Shown here piece after piece: positions 26,928 through 34,643 of a DNA stretch of 56,333 nt (the first letter of the stretch is position 1; the number at the start of each line of letters is the position of its first letter). Position numbers and translations under genes: made by a program. Source of the stretch: Candidatus Lambdaproteobacteria bacterium RIFOXYD2_FULL_56_26 (lineage in GTDB: Bacteria > SAR324 > XYD2-FULL-50-16); the NCBI GenBank assembly GCA_001783715.1, contig MFNF01000004.1:1-56333 (forward strand), written 5' to 3'. Under the pieces are notes generated by a model, which made no database searches, was not told where the DNA came from, and saw only the letters and a list, made by a program, of their open reading frames with translations.

Positions 26928-26944
26928 TGACAGCGTAGCTGTCA
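26928..26944. promoter_or_regulatory. Palindromic operator upstream of marR gene
   Basis: TGACAGC-GTA-GCTGTCA is a perfect 7-base inverted repeat with a 3-base spacer. It overlaps a TTGACA -35-like hexamer at 26927-26932 and lies about 35 bases before the marR-family start. This is the standard place for a self-repressing MarR regulator to bind. Confidence 0.65.
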
Positions 26945-26978
26945 TTAGGACAGGCTTCTTGCCAAACAGGAGGAAGCC

Positions 26979-27503
26979 ATGGCCGAAACCGACCGACAAA
27001 AAAACCTGAACCACCCCAAAGTCCAAAGCAGCCAAGCCTTGGTGGCCGAGACGGTGGCCTTGTTCCACGAACTCCGGGGCCTCGCCCAACGGGTCCACGG
27101 GGAAGACGAAGCCACCGCCGCCAGGAGGGGCATCTTGCGCAGCCTGATCCTGGGCGGCCCCCAAACCGTCCCGGAGCTGGCCCGCAGCCGTTCCTTGACC
27201 CGCCAGTCCATCCAGCAGGTAGTCAACCAGCTCAAAGAAAAGGGCTTGGTCCAATCCCTCCCCAACCAGGAACACAAACGGTCTTTTTTGATCGCTCCAA
27301 CCCCGGCGGGCAAGGAATGGTTTGAACAGTTGGCCGAACGGGAAGCCTTGTTTTTGGTCAACCAATCCCTCCCCTTGAGTTCCCAGGAAATCTGGTCCCT
27401 GGTGGTGGGGTTGCGCAAAATGCGGGAGTTTTTTGCCCAAGCCGGACCCTTGGCCCCCAAAACCGACCCCCAAAAATCCAGCCCAACCTTGGAAGAACCA
27501 TGA
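26979..27503 (+). CDS. MarR-family transcription regulator
   Basis: 174 residues, cytoplasmic dimeric winged-helix repressor type. The helix-turn-helix fits VPELARSRSLTRQSIQQVVN, followed by the wing with LPNQEHKRSFLIAPTPAG. The N- and C-terminal helices form the dimer interface. The ATG is preceded by AGGAGGAAGCC. It overlaps the methyltransferase gene by 4 bases, and a perfect palindrome lies in its promoter, so it probably represses itself and the methyltransferase. The ligand is unknown; MarR relatives often answer to phenolics or oxidants. Confidence 0.85.
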   Translation: MAETDRQKNLNHPKVQSSQALVAETVALFHELRGLAQRVHGEDEATAARRGILRSLILGGPQTVPELARSRSLTRQSIQQVVNQLKEKGLVQSLPNQEHKRSFLIAPTPAGKEWFEQLAEREALFLVNQSLPLSSQEIWSLVVGLRKMREFFAQAGPLAPKTDPQKSSPTLEEP

Positions 27504-28111
27504 ACCTACGCCGGACCTTGGTGCAACAGTTCAAACAACCCCAAGGGTTGCTGGGGAGCTTGGCCGGATGGGTGATGACCCACCGGCCTTCAAACCGGGA
27601 GCGCAACCGGTTGGGGGTCTTGGGGCTGGAACTCTTTGAGGGGGCGACGGTCCTGGAGCTGGGCTTTGGGCCGGGGCTGGCGGTAGAGATGGCGCTCAAC
27701 GGCGGTGCGGGGAAGGTCGCCGGGCTGGATCATTCAAGCCTGATGGTAAAACAGGCCCAACGGCGCAACCATAAGGCCCAGGCCCAAGGCCGATTGGACC
27801 TCCGGCTGGGGGAAGTTGGCAGGCTGCCCGACTTTGGTTGCAAATTCGACCGGATCTATTCGGCCAATGTGGTGATGTTTTGGCCAGACCCGGTCCAGGT
27901 CTTCAGGGACCTCAAGGCACTTCTGCAGCCGGAAGGGCGCATCCTGACTGCCCTGATGCCCAGGAACCCCAAGGCCACCGATTTGGATACGGCAGCCTGG
28001 GGGGAGCGGATTGTAGCTTGGTACCAACAGGCCGGCTTCGTCCGGGTCCAGGTCCAAACCCTGCCCCTCCAGCCGGTGGCTACGGTTTACGTCACTGCCT
28101 GGAACTACTGA
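27500..28111 (+). CDS. SAM-dependent methyltransferase (class I)
   Basis: 203 residues. The SAM-binding motif I is VLELGFGPGLAVEMA near residue 52, followed by the acidic GLDHS loop, and a motif resembling post-I in IYSANVVMFWPDP. The family is the methyltransferase-11 type, acting on small molecules. The N-terminus includes a helical segment (LLGSLAGWVMTHRPSNRERN) common in regulators' partner methyltransferases. It is translationally coupled to the marR gene, suggesting the regulator senses its substrate or product. The substrate cannot be deduced. Confidence 0.8.
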   Translation: MNLRRTLVQQFKQPQGLLGSLAGWVMTHRPSNRERNRLGVLGLELFEGATVLELGFGPGLAVEMALNGGAGKVAGLDHSSLMVKQAQRRNHKAQAQGRLDLRLGEVGRLPDFGCKFDRIYSANVVMFWPDPVQVFRDLKALLQPEGRILTALMPRNPKATDLDTAAWGERIVAWYQQAGFVRVQVQTLPLQPVATVYVTAWNY

Positions 28112-28117
28112 GCTGGC

Positions 28118-30652
28118 TCAACCGGACAGGGGCAGCCGCAGGATAAACTTGGTGCCCACCCCGACCTCGCTTTGGATCTCGACCTTCCCGCCCAGTCCCT
28201 CAACGTCGGTCTTGACCACGTCCATGCCCACCCCTCGGCCAGAGATGTCGGTCGCTTCGGACTTGGTGCTAAAGGAGGGTTGGAAGATCAAATGGACCAC
28301 TTCGTAGTCGGAAAGCTTGGCCACCGCTTCTTCGGTAAACATGCCTCTCTTGACGGCGATGGGCCGAATCACTTCCGGGTCGATCCCGTTGCCATCGTCC
28401 GACAGGGTCACCACCAGCATCCCCGCTTCTTCGGCAAAGCCCAAGGAAATGGTTCCGGCCGAAGGCTTGCCCATCATCTCCCGGTCGGCGGGGTCTTCCA
28501 CCCCGTGGTCCACGGCGTTGCGCAGCAGGTGCATCAAGGGAGCGTCCAGGGCCTTGATCAGCTCCACATCCAGCTCCAAGTCCCCGTTTTCGATCACCAG
28601 GGGGTTTAGGTCCTTGCCGGTTCGTTCCGCCAAGGATTCCAGGTTGTTCCCGTACATCCGAAAGGCCCTGCCCGCCGGGATGCGGCAAAGCTTCTTGACC
28701 TCTTGTTGTAGTTTGGCCGTGGTCCCCGGGTCCAAGGTGAGTTGGTCGATGGTCTTGGCAAACTGCCAAAGCTTGTCTTCCCGAATCTTGAAGACCTTGC
28801 TGCCCACCCCAAAGGGCTCTCCCAAAAGGTCGCCAACCTTGCGGACCACTTCTTCCAATTCCTCGAACACCCTGCCGATCTCGGTTTGCAACTGACCCAG
28901 CAGTTCCGGGCTCAGTTTCTTTTCTCCTTTTTGCAAAGCGGCAAAGAGGTTTTCGATCTCATGAGACCGGCTGGAAACCGTCTTGATCGAAAAGGCCGCC
29001 GCCGTCCCTTTGATGGTGTGCATCCCCCGGAACAAGGCGCTCAAGACGCTGGTTGGATCGGACGCTAGAACAGCCAGCATCTCCCGTGAATCGGTGAGGA
29101 TCTTGCGGGCGTTGTACAGGAAGGAAAAGAAGGTGTCCTGGTCCCGCAGAATCTTGACGATCTGTTCGTGTTCCTCCCGTTCCTTGGCGGCACGGGTCTC
29201 TACAGCCTTTTGGCGGGAGATGTCGGTGATCACCGCCATGATCTTTTTGACCTGTTCGGGCGACTGGGGGTCATAGATGGGCCGGTATTCCAGGGACAGG
29301 GTTTTGGTGGTCTCGGCGGTCCGCAACACCACTTCCGACTCGGCCATTTCCAGGATCGTAAAGGTCGGAACCTTGCGGTCCGTATCAAAGACGATCGCCG
29401 CCCACTCTACAAAGTCCTGTTGTTTTTTGAACTCGGTAAACAGCAGCCTGGAGAAGTTTTTCCCCGCCGGTTTGACCCCAAAAATCTCAACACAAATCGC
29501 CGAATACTCGTTGTTGACCAGCAGGTCCGGCCCGAAGGTGACCAGGCCTTGGCCCACGTTGCCCAGAATCTCGGCGGTGTCCCGATTCCTGATCTCCAAG
29601 GCCGCCTGGGTTTCTTCCAGGTGGATCAACATCGAGTTGACGCTGTTGGAAAGGTGGGTGATCTCGTCTTGCCCGGAGACCGGCATACGGAGGGAAAGGT
29701 CTTGCAGCTGGTCCACCGCCTGGATCCCTTCGAGCAGTTCAAACAACCGGGACAACACCTGTTTGTTGATCAGCCAAAGGACCACCAGACCAAAGACCAA
29801 GCTACAGGCGATCAGGGCACCCAAAAAGTAGGTTAAGGTCGTTTTCCCCTGGGCCCGTACGTCTCGAACTTGGTCCACCCGAATCAACAGACCCGGTTGG
29901 CCGTACAGGTCCAAAATCAGGCTGTAGCCCGAGATTTTGAGCTCGTCTTGGGGGATCACCGGTTTTTCCACCCCTTCCTTGATTTGGGCCAACGCTTGGG
30001 CGAAGTCGGCGGATTGGTTGGGGCCCACCGGCTCAACCTGGATTTTAAGCCGGGTTTTTTCGGTCAACAGCTGCAATTCGGCGGCATCAAACTTCCGGGC
30101 CCAGATCATGGTCCCCGCCACCGGACCGGAGCCGTCGCTTTTTAGGATCGGACGGGCGGCGATCAACCGGGGGCCGTCGGGAAGCATCAAGATCCCCGAG
30201 CTGCCCTGGTTTTCCACGTCTTCGTTCCTGACCAAAGGGTCCTTGGGCCGCAAGATTCCGGCGAGATCAAAGGAGGGGTTCAACTCCGCCTTTTCGATGT
30301 TGTACCCCTGGGCATAGGTAATTTGGTTTTGGGGGTTCAAAAAGATAAAATCGGTCAGCCGCAGGGTTTCAAAGGTGTTGACGTGCAGGTTGGAGGTTTT
30401 GTACGCCTCGTTGCCATCGAGGGCATACTGGTGGGAGTCGTCCCACCGGGACCAGTCGTTGAGGCCTCGCTTCAGGTTTTGGATCTGGTCGTCAAAGGCG
30501 GTTACCGCCTGGTCAACGGTCAAGCGGGTCTTTTGTTGTTCCAGGGACTCGTAACTTTTGAACAACAGGAACTGGGACATCGCCAAAAGAAAGCCGACCA
30601 AACAGGCGAGGGTCACCAATATGATGATCAGGGTCTTTCGGCGTAAAGACAT
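28118..30652 (-). CDS. CHASE4-HAMP-PAS sensor with CheA-like HPt and ATPase domains
   Basis: 844 residues from the ATG at 30652 (GGAG 7 bases upstream). Order: membrane helix at about 8-30; extracytoplasmic CHASE4 sensor (about 50-260, with LNDWSRWDDSHQYAL); second helix near 275-300; HAMP; PAS (about 365-475); phosphotransfer helix bundle with His545 in MHTIKGTAAAF; CheA-type ATPase with LLRNAVDHGVEDP near 714, SDDGNGID and GRGVGMDVV. It resembles CheA in having HPt plus ATPase, but it lacks a CheW-like regulatory domain and carries its own membrane sensor. It converges on the methyltransferase with 6 bases between stops. The partner receiver is not adjacent. Confidence 0.85.
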   Translation of the reverse strand: MSLRRKTLIIILVTLACLVGFLLAMSQFLLFKSYESLEQQKTRLTVDQAVTAFDDQIQNLKRGLNDWSRWDDSHQYALDGNEAYKTSNLHVNTFETLRLTDFIFLNPQNQITYAQGYNIEKAELNPSFDLAGILRPKDPLVRNEDVENQGSSGILMLPDGPRLIAARPILKSDGSGPVAGTMIWARKFDAAELQLLTEKTRLKIQVEPVGPNQSADFAQALAQIKEGVEKPVIPQDELKISGYSLILDLYGQPGLLIRVDQVRDVRAQGKTTLTYFLGALIACSLVFGLVVLWLINKQVLSRLFELLEGIQAVDQLQDLSLRMPVSGQDEITHLSNSVNSMLIHLEETQAALEIRNRDTAEILGNVGQGLVTFGPDLLVNNEYSAICVEIFGVKPAGKNFSRLLFTEFKKQQDFVEWAAIVFDTDRKVPTFTILEMAESEVVLRTAETTKTLSLEYRPIYDPQSPEQVKKIMAVITDISRQKAVETRAAKEREEHEQIVKILRDQDTFFSFLYNARKILTDSREMLAVLASDPTSVLSALFRGMHTIKGTAAAFSIKTVSSRSHEIENLFAALQKGEKKLSPELLGQLQTEIGRVFEELEEVVRKVGDLLGEPFGVGSKVFKIREDKLWQFAKTIDQLTLDPGTTAKLQQEVKKLCRIPAGRAFRMYGNNLESLAERTGKDLNPLVIENGDLELDVELIKALDAPLMHLLRNAVDHGVEDPADREMMGKPSAGTISLGFAEEAGMLVVTLSDDGNGIDPEVIRPIAVKRGMFTEEAVAKLSDYEVVHLIFQPSFSTKSEATDISGRGVGMDVVKTDVEGLGGKVEIQSEVGVGTKFILRLPLSG

Positions 30653-30883
30653 TGGGAAGCTCCTCAAGGGGTTTGTCGGCCAGTATAGCCAGCCCCATGT
30701 TTGTTCGCAAGGGGACATTTGGAGGAATTACAGGACTGGCTTGCACCCAGGCAGAGAACGGCCCGGCCTATTCCAGGTGGGGTACAAAACCCAAACCTTT
30801 CCCTAGCCGCTCTGCCCCACAAGAACTTTTGCCACTAGGGTCTTTCACGGAGGCCCACCGTTAGCCTGGGAAACCAAGGTGCT
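30653..30883. other. Intergenic stretch between the CHASE4 kinase and the nif operon end
   Basis: 231 bases. It lies upstream of the kinase start and downstream of the last nif operon gene, so it should hold the kinase promoter and a stop for the nif transcript. I found no sigma-54 consensus and no strong hairpin with a T-tract. Confidence 0.35.
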
Positions 30884-31063
30884 TCAAGAAAAATCCCGGA
30901 CCTTTTGGCAAGCGGCGACCAACTCCTGGGCCAAGCCGGGCATCTCGTCGAAGTCACTCCAGAGGCGGTCTTCTACAATGTCATGGATATTGGAGGCCAC
31001 TTCGGTGGCCTGCCGTTTAAGTTTGGCCAATTCCTTCTTTTTTTGTTCTTCCTGTCCTTCCAT
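30884..31063 (-). CDS. NifX-associated small protein (DUF683/CCE_0567 family)
   Basis: A 59-residue gene. The ATG at 31063 follows TAGGAGGCGAG, an excellent ribosome-binding site, 8 bases past the preceding stop. The protein is mostly helix: a lysine-rich start, then LKRQATEVASNIHDIVED, then W-SDFDEMPGLAQELVAAC. This is the LKR-AT-x4-hydrophobic-HD-hydrophobic-ED pattern of the DUF683 (Rop-like, CCE_0567) family. Those proteins are encoded in nif clusters, usually beside nifX, and form a two-helix hairpin proposed to bind metal. Function within nitrogenase assembly is unknown. It is the last gene of the nifH operon. Confidence 0.75.
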   Translation of the reverse strand: MEGQEEQKKKELAKLKRQATEVASNIHDIVEDRLWSDFDEMPGLAQELVAACQKVRDFS

Positions 31064-31071
31064 CTCGCCTC

Positions 31072-31656
31072 CTAGACCACCACCAATTCAAGTTCACTGT
31101 TCAGGCAACCGGCGATTGCCGCTTGGATCATTTTTAGGGTCCCCCCCATGGAAGAAGAGCATCCGCTGCAAGCGCCCAGGTATTGGAGTTTCAGCTTGCC
31201 CTCTTCCACCTGGACCAGTTTTACGTCCCCCCCGTCCGCCTTGAGGGCCGGGCGGACCTTGTTTTCGATCACCTCTTCGATCTCCTGCAACCAAGCGGTC
31301 TGGGGAAGGCGGTCCAAGACCACCACCTCACTGCTGTGCTTGAGCGTCTCGGCCAACGCAGGCCAGCCGCCTTCGACCCAAAGCAGGTTGGTAAAGTCGT
31401 TTTCCTTAAGCAGCGCCAGCGCCGCTTGCACCGGGGCCGGGTCGGCATCGGCGTACAGCAGGATAGCCGAGAAGGGCGGCAGTTCGATCAAATGGTCGGC
31501 CAGTTTTTCCACCGGGATCAGATGAGCGCCGGCCAAGTGGCCTTGCTCGAAAGCCGCCTTGCTCCGCAGGTCGATGACAAAAGGCGGGAATTCTTTGGCT
31601 CTCCGTTTGAAGGCAAGCGGGGCATCGATCACTTTGGGTTCTTTGGTCAAGCTCAT
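31072..31656 (-). CDS. Rhodanese-like domain fused to NifU C-terminal Fe-S domain
   Basis: 194 residues. Residues about 15-105 look like a rhodanese fold (FVIDLRSKAAFEQGHLAGAH, LLWVEGGWPAL), but the active-site loop reads YADADPAP and has no cysteine, so sulfur transfer by the usual route is not possible. Residues about 120-194 are a NifU C-terminal domain with VRPALKADGGDVKLV and the CxxC cluster ligands in GACSGCSSS. It probably acts as an Fe-S scaffold or carrier for nitrogenase, with the first domain as a docking module (inference). It sits between draG (19 bases) and the DUF683 gene (8 bases) in the nif operon. Confidence 0.85.
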   Translation of the reverse strand: MSLTKEPKVIDAPLAFKRRAKEFPPFVIDLRSKAAFEQGHLAGAHLIPVEKLADHLIELPPFSAILLYADADPAPVQAALALLKENDFTNLLWVEGGWPALAETLKHSSEVVVLDRLPQTAWLQEIEEVIENKVRPALKADGGDVKLVQVEEGKLKLQYLGACSGCSSSMGGTLKMIQAAIAGCLNSELELVVV

Positions 31657-31675
31657 GGGGTTTCCTAGTGGGAGG

Positions 31676-32617
31676 TTAAAGGGTCGGGGAGTTGGGCTCT
31701 ACCAAGTCGGGATTAAAGATTTCAAACAGATCCTGCACCTGGGTTTCAATCTGACCACGGACGGTTTTCTCCAGTTTTTTCAGCCACCGGCTGGGCAGCC
31801 CCTCCAGGCCGTAAAAGGGACCGGCGATCATACCCGCCAAGACAGCGTTGGTGTCGGTGTCCCCTCCGGCGTTGGCAATTTTGACCATGCAGTCTTCAAA
31901 GCTGCCGGTATTGTTGAAATAATAGAGCATACAGCGGATCGAGTTGACGATATAACCATCGTAACTGCCTTTGAACAGTTTGGGCGAAAACTGGGGGTAC
32001 CGTTGGGTCCAATCCAAGATCATCTGGTCCAATGGGGCGGCTTGGCCCAGCAGAATGGCCGCCCGGCTCAAGGCACCGATCATCAGGATTCCAGCATCCG
32101 ATTCGTGGTGGTGGTGGGTCAGGTGCGCTTGGGCAATGGCCCAAGGCTCAAAATTTTCGGGCCGAGTCAGGGTGGCCAAAACCACCGGATAAAGCCGCAT
32201 CGCCGCACCGTTGCCGCCGTGGTACTCATTTTCTTCCTGGACGGTGGTGCCGTCCCGCCGGAAGGACTTGAGCCCTTGGCGGACCGTAGAGCCAATGTCC
32301 ACGGGCTTGCTGCTCATCCATTCGGAAAAGGAATGCCCCACCGCTTCCACCTTAAAGTCCCGCTCGTTCACCAAGGCCTTGCCCAGAGCGAGGTTCATTT
32401 CGGTGTCGTCGGTGACCCGCCCGGCCTTGAGGTTAAGCCAACCCCCGCCGGTGATGTCCTGGTGCAGGCCGTACCGGGAGCTGATCTCCTGGGGCCGCAG
32501 GAATTCTGTGGTCGCCCCCAAAGCGTCACCAACGGCCAAACCCAAGTAGCCCGCCAGAGCCCTACGGCGGATCTTCGTGGGCTCTCCCCCTTCAGGCAGC
32601 CGGGGAAATAAATTCAT
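31676..32617 (-). CDS. draG: ADP-ribosyl-[dinitrogen reductase] hydrolase
   Basis: 313 residues from the ATG at 32617, which has AAAGG 6 bases upstream and overlaps the ferredoxin gene by 26 bases. A longer in-frame start at 32674 is less likely. DraG removes ADP-ribose from the NifH arginine and so switches nitrogenase back on. The binuclear manganese site ligands fit DDTEM near residue 70 and GGDTDTNA near 240. The opening ALAGYLGLAVGDALGATTEF is the ADP-ribosylglycohydrolase signature. It is co-transcribed with the nif structural genes, while draT is 17 kb away on the other strand. Confidence 0.93.
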   Translation of the reverse strand: MNLFPRLPEGGEPTKIRRRALAGYLGLAVGDALGATTEFLRPQEISSRYGLHQDITGGGWLNLKAGRVTDDTEMNLALGKALVNERDFKVEAVGHSFSEWMSSKPVDIGSTVRQGLKSFRRDGTTVQEENEYHGGNGAAMRLYPVVLATLTRPENFEPWAIAQAHLTHHHHESDAGILMIGALSRAAILLGQAAPLDQMILDWTQRYPQFSPKLFKGSYDGYIVNSIRCMLYYFNNTGSFEDCMVKIANAGGDTDTNAVLAGMIAGPFYGLEGLPSRWLKKLEKTVRGQIETQVQDLFEIFNPDLVEPNSPTL

Positions 32618-32879
32618 GGCAACCTTTGGGGCAAACTCGCCCACAGGCCTTGCAGCCGATACAATTTCCGTCATCGGCCAGGGACATCACCATTGCGCCT
32701 TCGTCCTCGTAATCATCGTCCTCCAGGCCCAGGTCGGCCCGTTCCACCAAGGCAAAAACCCCTTGCCCACAGACCTTGTAACACCGGCCACAGCCGATGC
32801 AGTTCTCCGCCTTGATTTGGCCGATAAATTCGGGCAGGTAGCTGGAGCCGTTTTTTCGTTTGGATTCGTACAATGGCAT
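32592..32879 (-). CDS. fdxB: Nif-specific ferredoxin III (2x[4Fe-4S])
   Basis: 95 residues with two cluster motifs, CIGCGRCYKVC and CIGCKACGRVC-P. An insert of about 25 residues between them is rich in aspartate and glutamate, as in FdxB proteins linked to nif genes. It likely donates electrons to nitrogenase or to cofactor assembly. The ATG at 32879 is 2 bases after the nifX stop. The 3' end overlaps draG. Confidence 0.92.
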   Translation of the reverse strand: MPLYESKRKNGSSYLPEFIGQIKAENCIGCGRCYKVCGQGVFALVERADLGLEDDDYEDEGAMVMSLADDGNCIGCKACGRVCPKGCHEFISPAA

Positions 32880-32881
32880 GG

Positions 32882-33349
32882 TTATTCCTCCTCATCCTCT
32901 TCTTGGTCGTAGGCAGCGAAACGGTTGGGGTCGTTCTTGCGGATCAATTTGCCGATCCAGGGGGGCAGCGGCCCGCCGAGCAGGTTTTGGAACTGTTCGA
33001 GCAAAGCGGGGATTCGGGCTTCTTCCTTGACGATCAAGGGTTGGATGTTTCTTTGGGTCAACTTGGCGGCCACCGGGCCGCCGATGGCGGCGGAATAAAC
33101 GATGTGGCAGCCGACCAAGGCATCGGTCTTGACCTGGTTGCGGGTGCTGTGTTCCGGCTCGTCTTCCCCTTCGGCGGAGAAGGTGATTTTGCCGCTTTTT
33201 TTGAACCCTTTGGCGGTCACGTCAAACAGCACAAACTCCATCCCCTTGCCAAAATGCAGGTCCACCGTCTCGCCGTCGGAAGAGGCAAAAGCGATGCGCA
33301 AGGCCCCCGGCTCCACTTCGGGGGTAAGGATTTTGGACTGAACTTTCAT
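32882..33349 (-). CDS. nifX: NifX, FeMo-cofactor precursor carrier
   Basis: 155 residues of the NifX/NifB-C/NafY cofactor-binding fold: RIAFASSDGETVDLHFGKG, then FVLFDV, then LVGCHIVYSAAIGGPVAAKL. NifX holds NifB-co and the VK cluster between NifB and NifEN. The C-terminus is a strongly acidic tail (EEDEEE). The gene lies 10 bases after nifN, its usual place. Confidence 0.93.
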   Translation of the reverse strand: MKVQSKILTPEVEPGALRIAFASSDGETVDLHFGKGMEFVLFDVTAKGFKKSGKITFSAEGEDEPEHSTRNQVKTDALVGCHIVYSAAIGGPVAAKLTQRNIQPLIVKEEARIPALLEQFQNLLGGPLPPWIGKLIRKNDPNRFAAYDQEEDEEE

Positions 33350-33359
33350 GGTTTCTCCC

Positions 33360-34643
33360 TTAGATCAATGTGGCCTGAAGCGGGCTAACATAAGGTGCTA
33401 CCCCTTTGGGGTGGGCGATAAAGGCATTGGCCAGTTCCATGTAAAACCAAGCGGCCCCTTTGTAACCGAGCCGCACCCAGGTTTGCCCGCCGATCCGGTC
33501 TTCCACCGGATACCCGGCCCGGATTGCGCCCAGCCCTTCTTCGTGGGCCAGTTCAGCGACATGGCTGTTGCCCAAAAGCAGGTCGGGCTTTTCCAAGGGC
33601 AACAGGGCCAGGACCGATTCCAAGTCCCCTTCGGGGTACTCCGAGGTGCCCAAGGAAGAAACCGCAAAGGTGTCGATCCCCATGGCTTCCAGAGGGCTCA
33701 AAAACCGGTGGATCAGGTCCGGGTCGCCGAGCAGTCCGACCTTGCGTCCGTAAAAATAGGTTTCCACGTCCAGCAAGGTGTCTTGCAAAAACTGCCGTTC
33801 CTTGGCGTACCTTCTGGGCATCGGCTGCCCGCTGAGGCCGAGCATCAACCGGAAGAGTTCATCGATCTGGCCGATCTCGGTCAAATTGTCGAAATGGAAG
33901 GTGGGAATCTGGTGTTTCTTGCCAAAGACCGCCGTGGTTTCTTCCATCGACCGGCCCACCGAAACCAACGTCCCCAGGTTGGAAAGCCCTTCGATTTCCT
34001 TGAGGCCAATCCCGCCGCCGGTTTTGCCCAGAGCGCCCGGTTCGGGCAGGTAGCCCATCATTGCATCTCCCAGGTCAGGGAAAATCCGGGGGACTAGGCT
34101 TAAGTCTTCGGCGATCCGGCGCAATTCTTCCACCTCTCCGGGGGTCAGGTAGGGGCTGACAAAAAAGCCGATTTCCTGGCCGTTGGTTTTGGTTTTGGCT
34201 CCCACCCATTGGTCCAACATCGAGGCACAGGCCTTGACCCAGCCTGTCTCCAGGCTGCCTTCAAAGTCGGGGGTCGAGACCCCGCAGATCGGCCAGCCGG
34301 GATGGGCCGTCTTGGCCTGTTTGACCAAGCCTTCCAGGTCCACCCCCGAGGTTTCGGCCACCCCGGTGGTCAAGATCCCCACCATCTGGGCGGAGTCCTT
34401 GAGGTTGTCCAAGGCTTCAAAAACATTGTCGTCCCCACCCATCACCACGTTTGCCTGCCCCAGGCCGGTGGTCTGGAAGGGCATAGGCTCCCGGAAGTGG
34501 CTGATAAACAAAATCTTGGCGAAGGCGGTACAGCCTTGGACCCCATGCCACAAGGGCACACATCCTTTAATCCCACTAAAAGCCAAAGCGGCTCCGGCCG
34601 GTTGGGAGAGCCGCAGGGGGTTGGTCAGCCGGTTTTTGCTCAT
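33360..34643 (-). CDS. nifN: Nitrogenase cofactor scaffold NifN
   Basis: 427 residues from the ATG at 34643, which overlaps the nifE stop (ATGA). An upstream in-frame extension is out of line with the family. NifN pairs with NifE in the heterotetramer that matures the FeMo-cofactor. FSGIKGCVPLWHGVQGCTAF near residue 20 carries the cysteines matching the NifK P-cluster region, and GILTTGVAETSGVDL and KVGLLGDPD are typical nitrogenase component-1 segments. Confidence 0.96.
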   Translation of the reverse strand: MSKNRLTNPLRLSQPAGAALAFSGIKGCVPLWHGVQGCTAFAKILFISHFREPMPFQTTGLGQANVVMGGDDNVFEALDNLKDSAQMVGILTTGVAETSGVDLEGLVKQAKTAHPGWPICGVSTPDFEGSLETGWVKACASMLDQWVGAKTKTNGQEIGFFVSPYLTPGEVEELRRIAEDLSLVPRIFPDLGDAMMGYLPEPGALGKTGGGIGLKEIEGLSNLGTLVSVGRSMEETTAVFGKKHQIPTFHFDNLTEIGQIDELFRLMLGLSGQPMPRRYAKERQFLQDTLLDVETYFYGRKVGLLGDPDLIHRFLSPLEAMGIDTFAVSSLGTSEYPEGDLESVLALLPLEKPDLLLGNSHVAELAHEEGLGAIRAGYPVEDRIGGQTWVRLGYKGAAWFYMELANAFIAHPKGVAPYVSPLQATLI

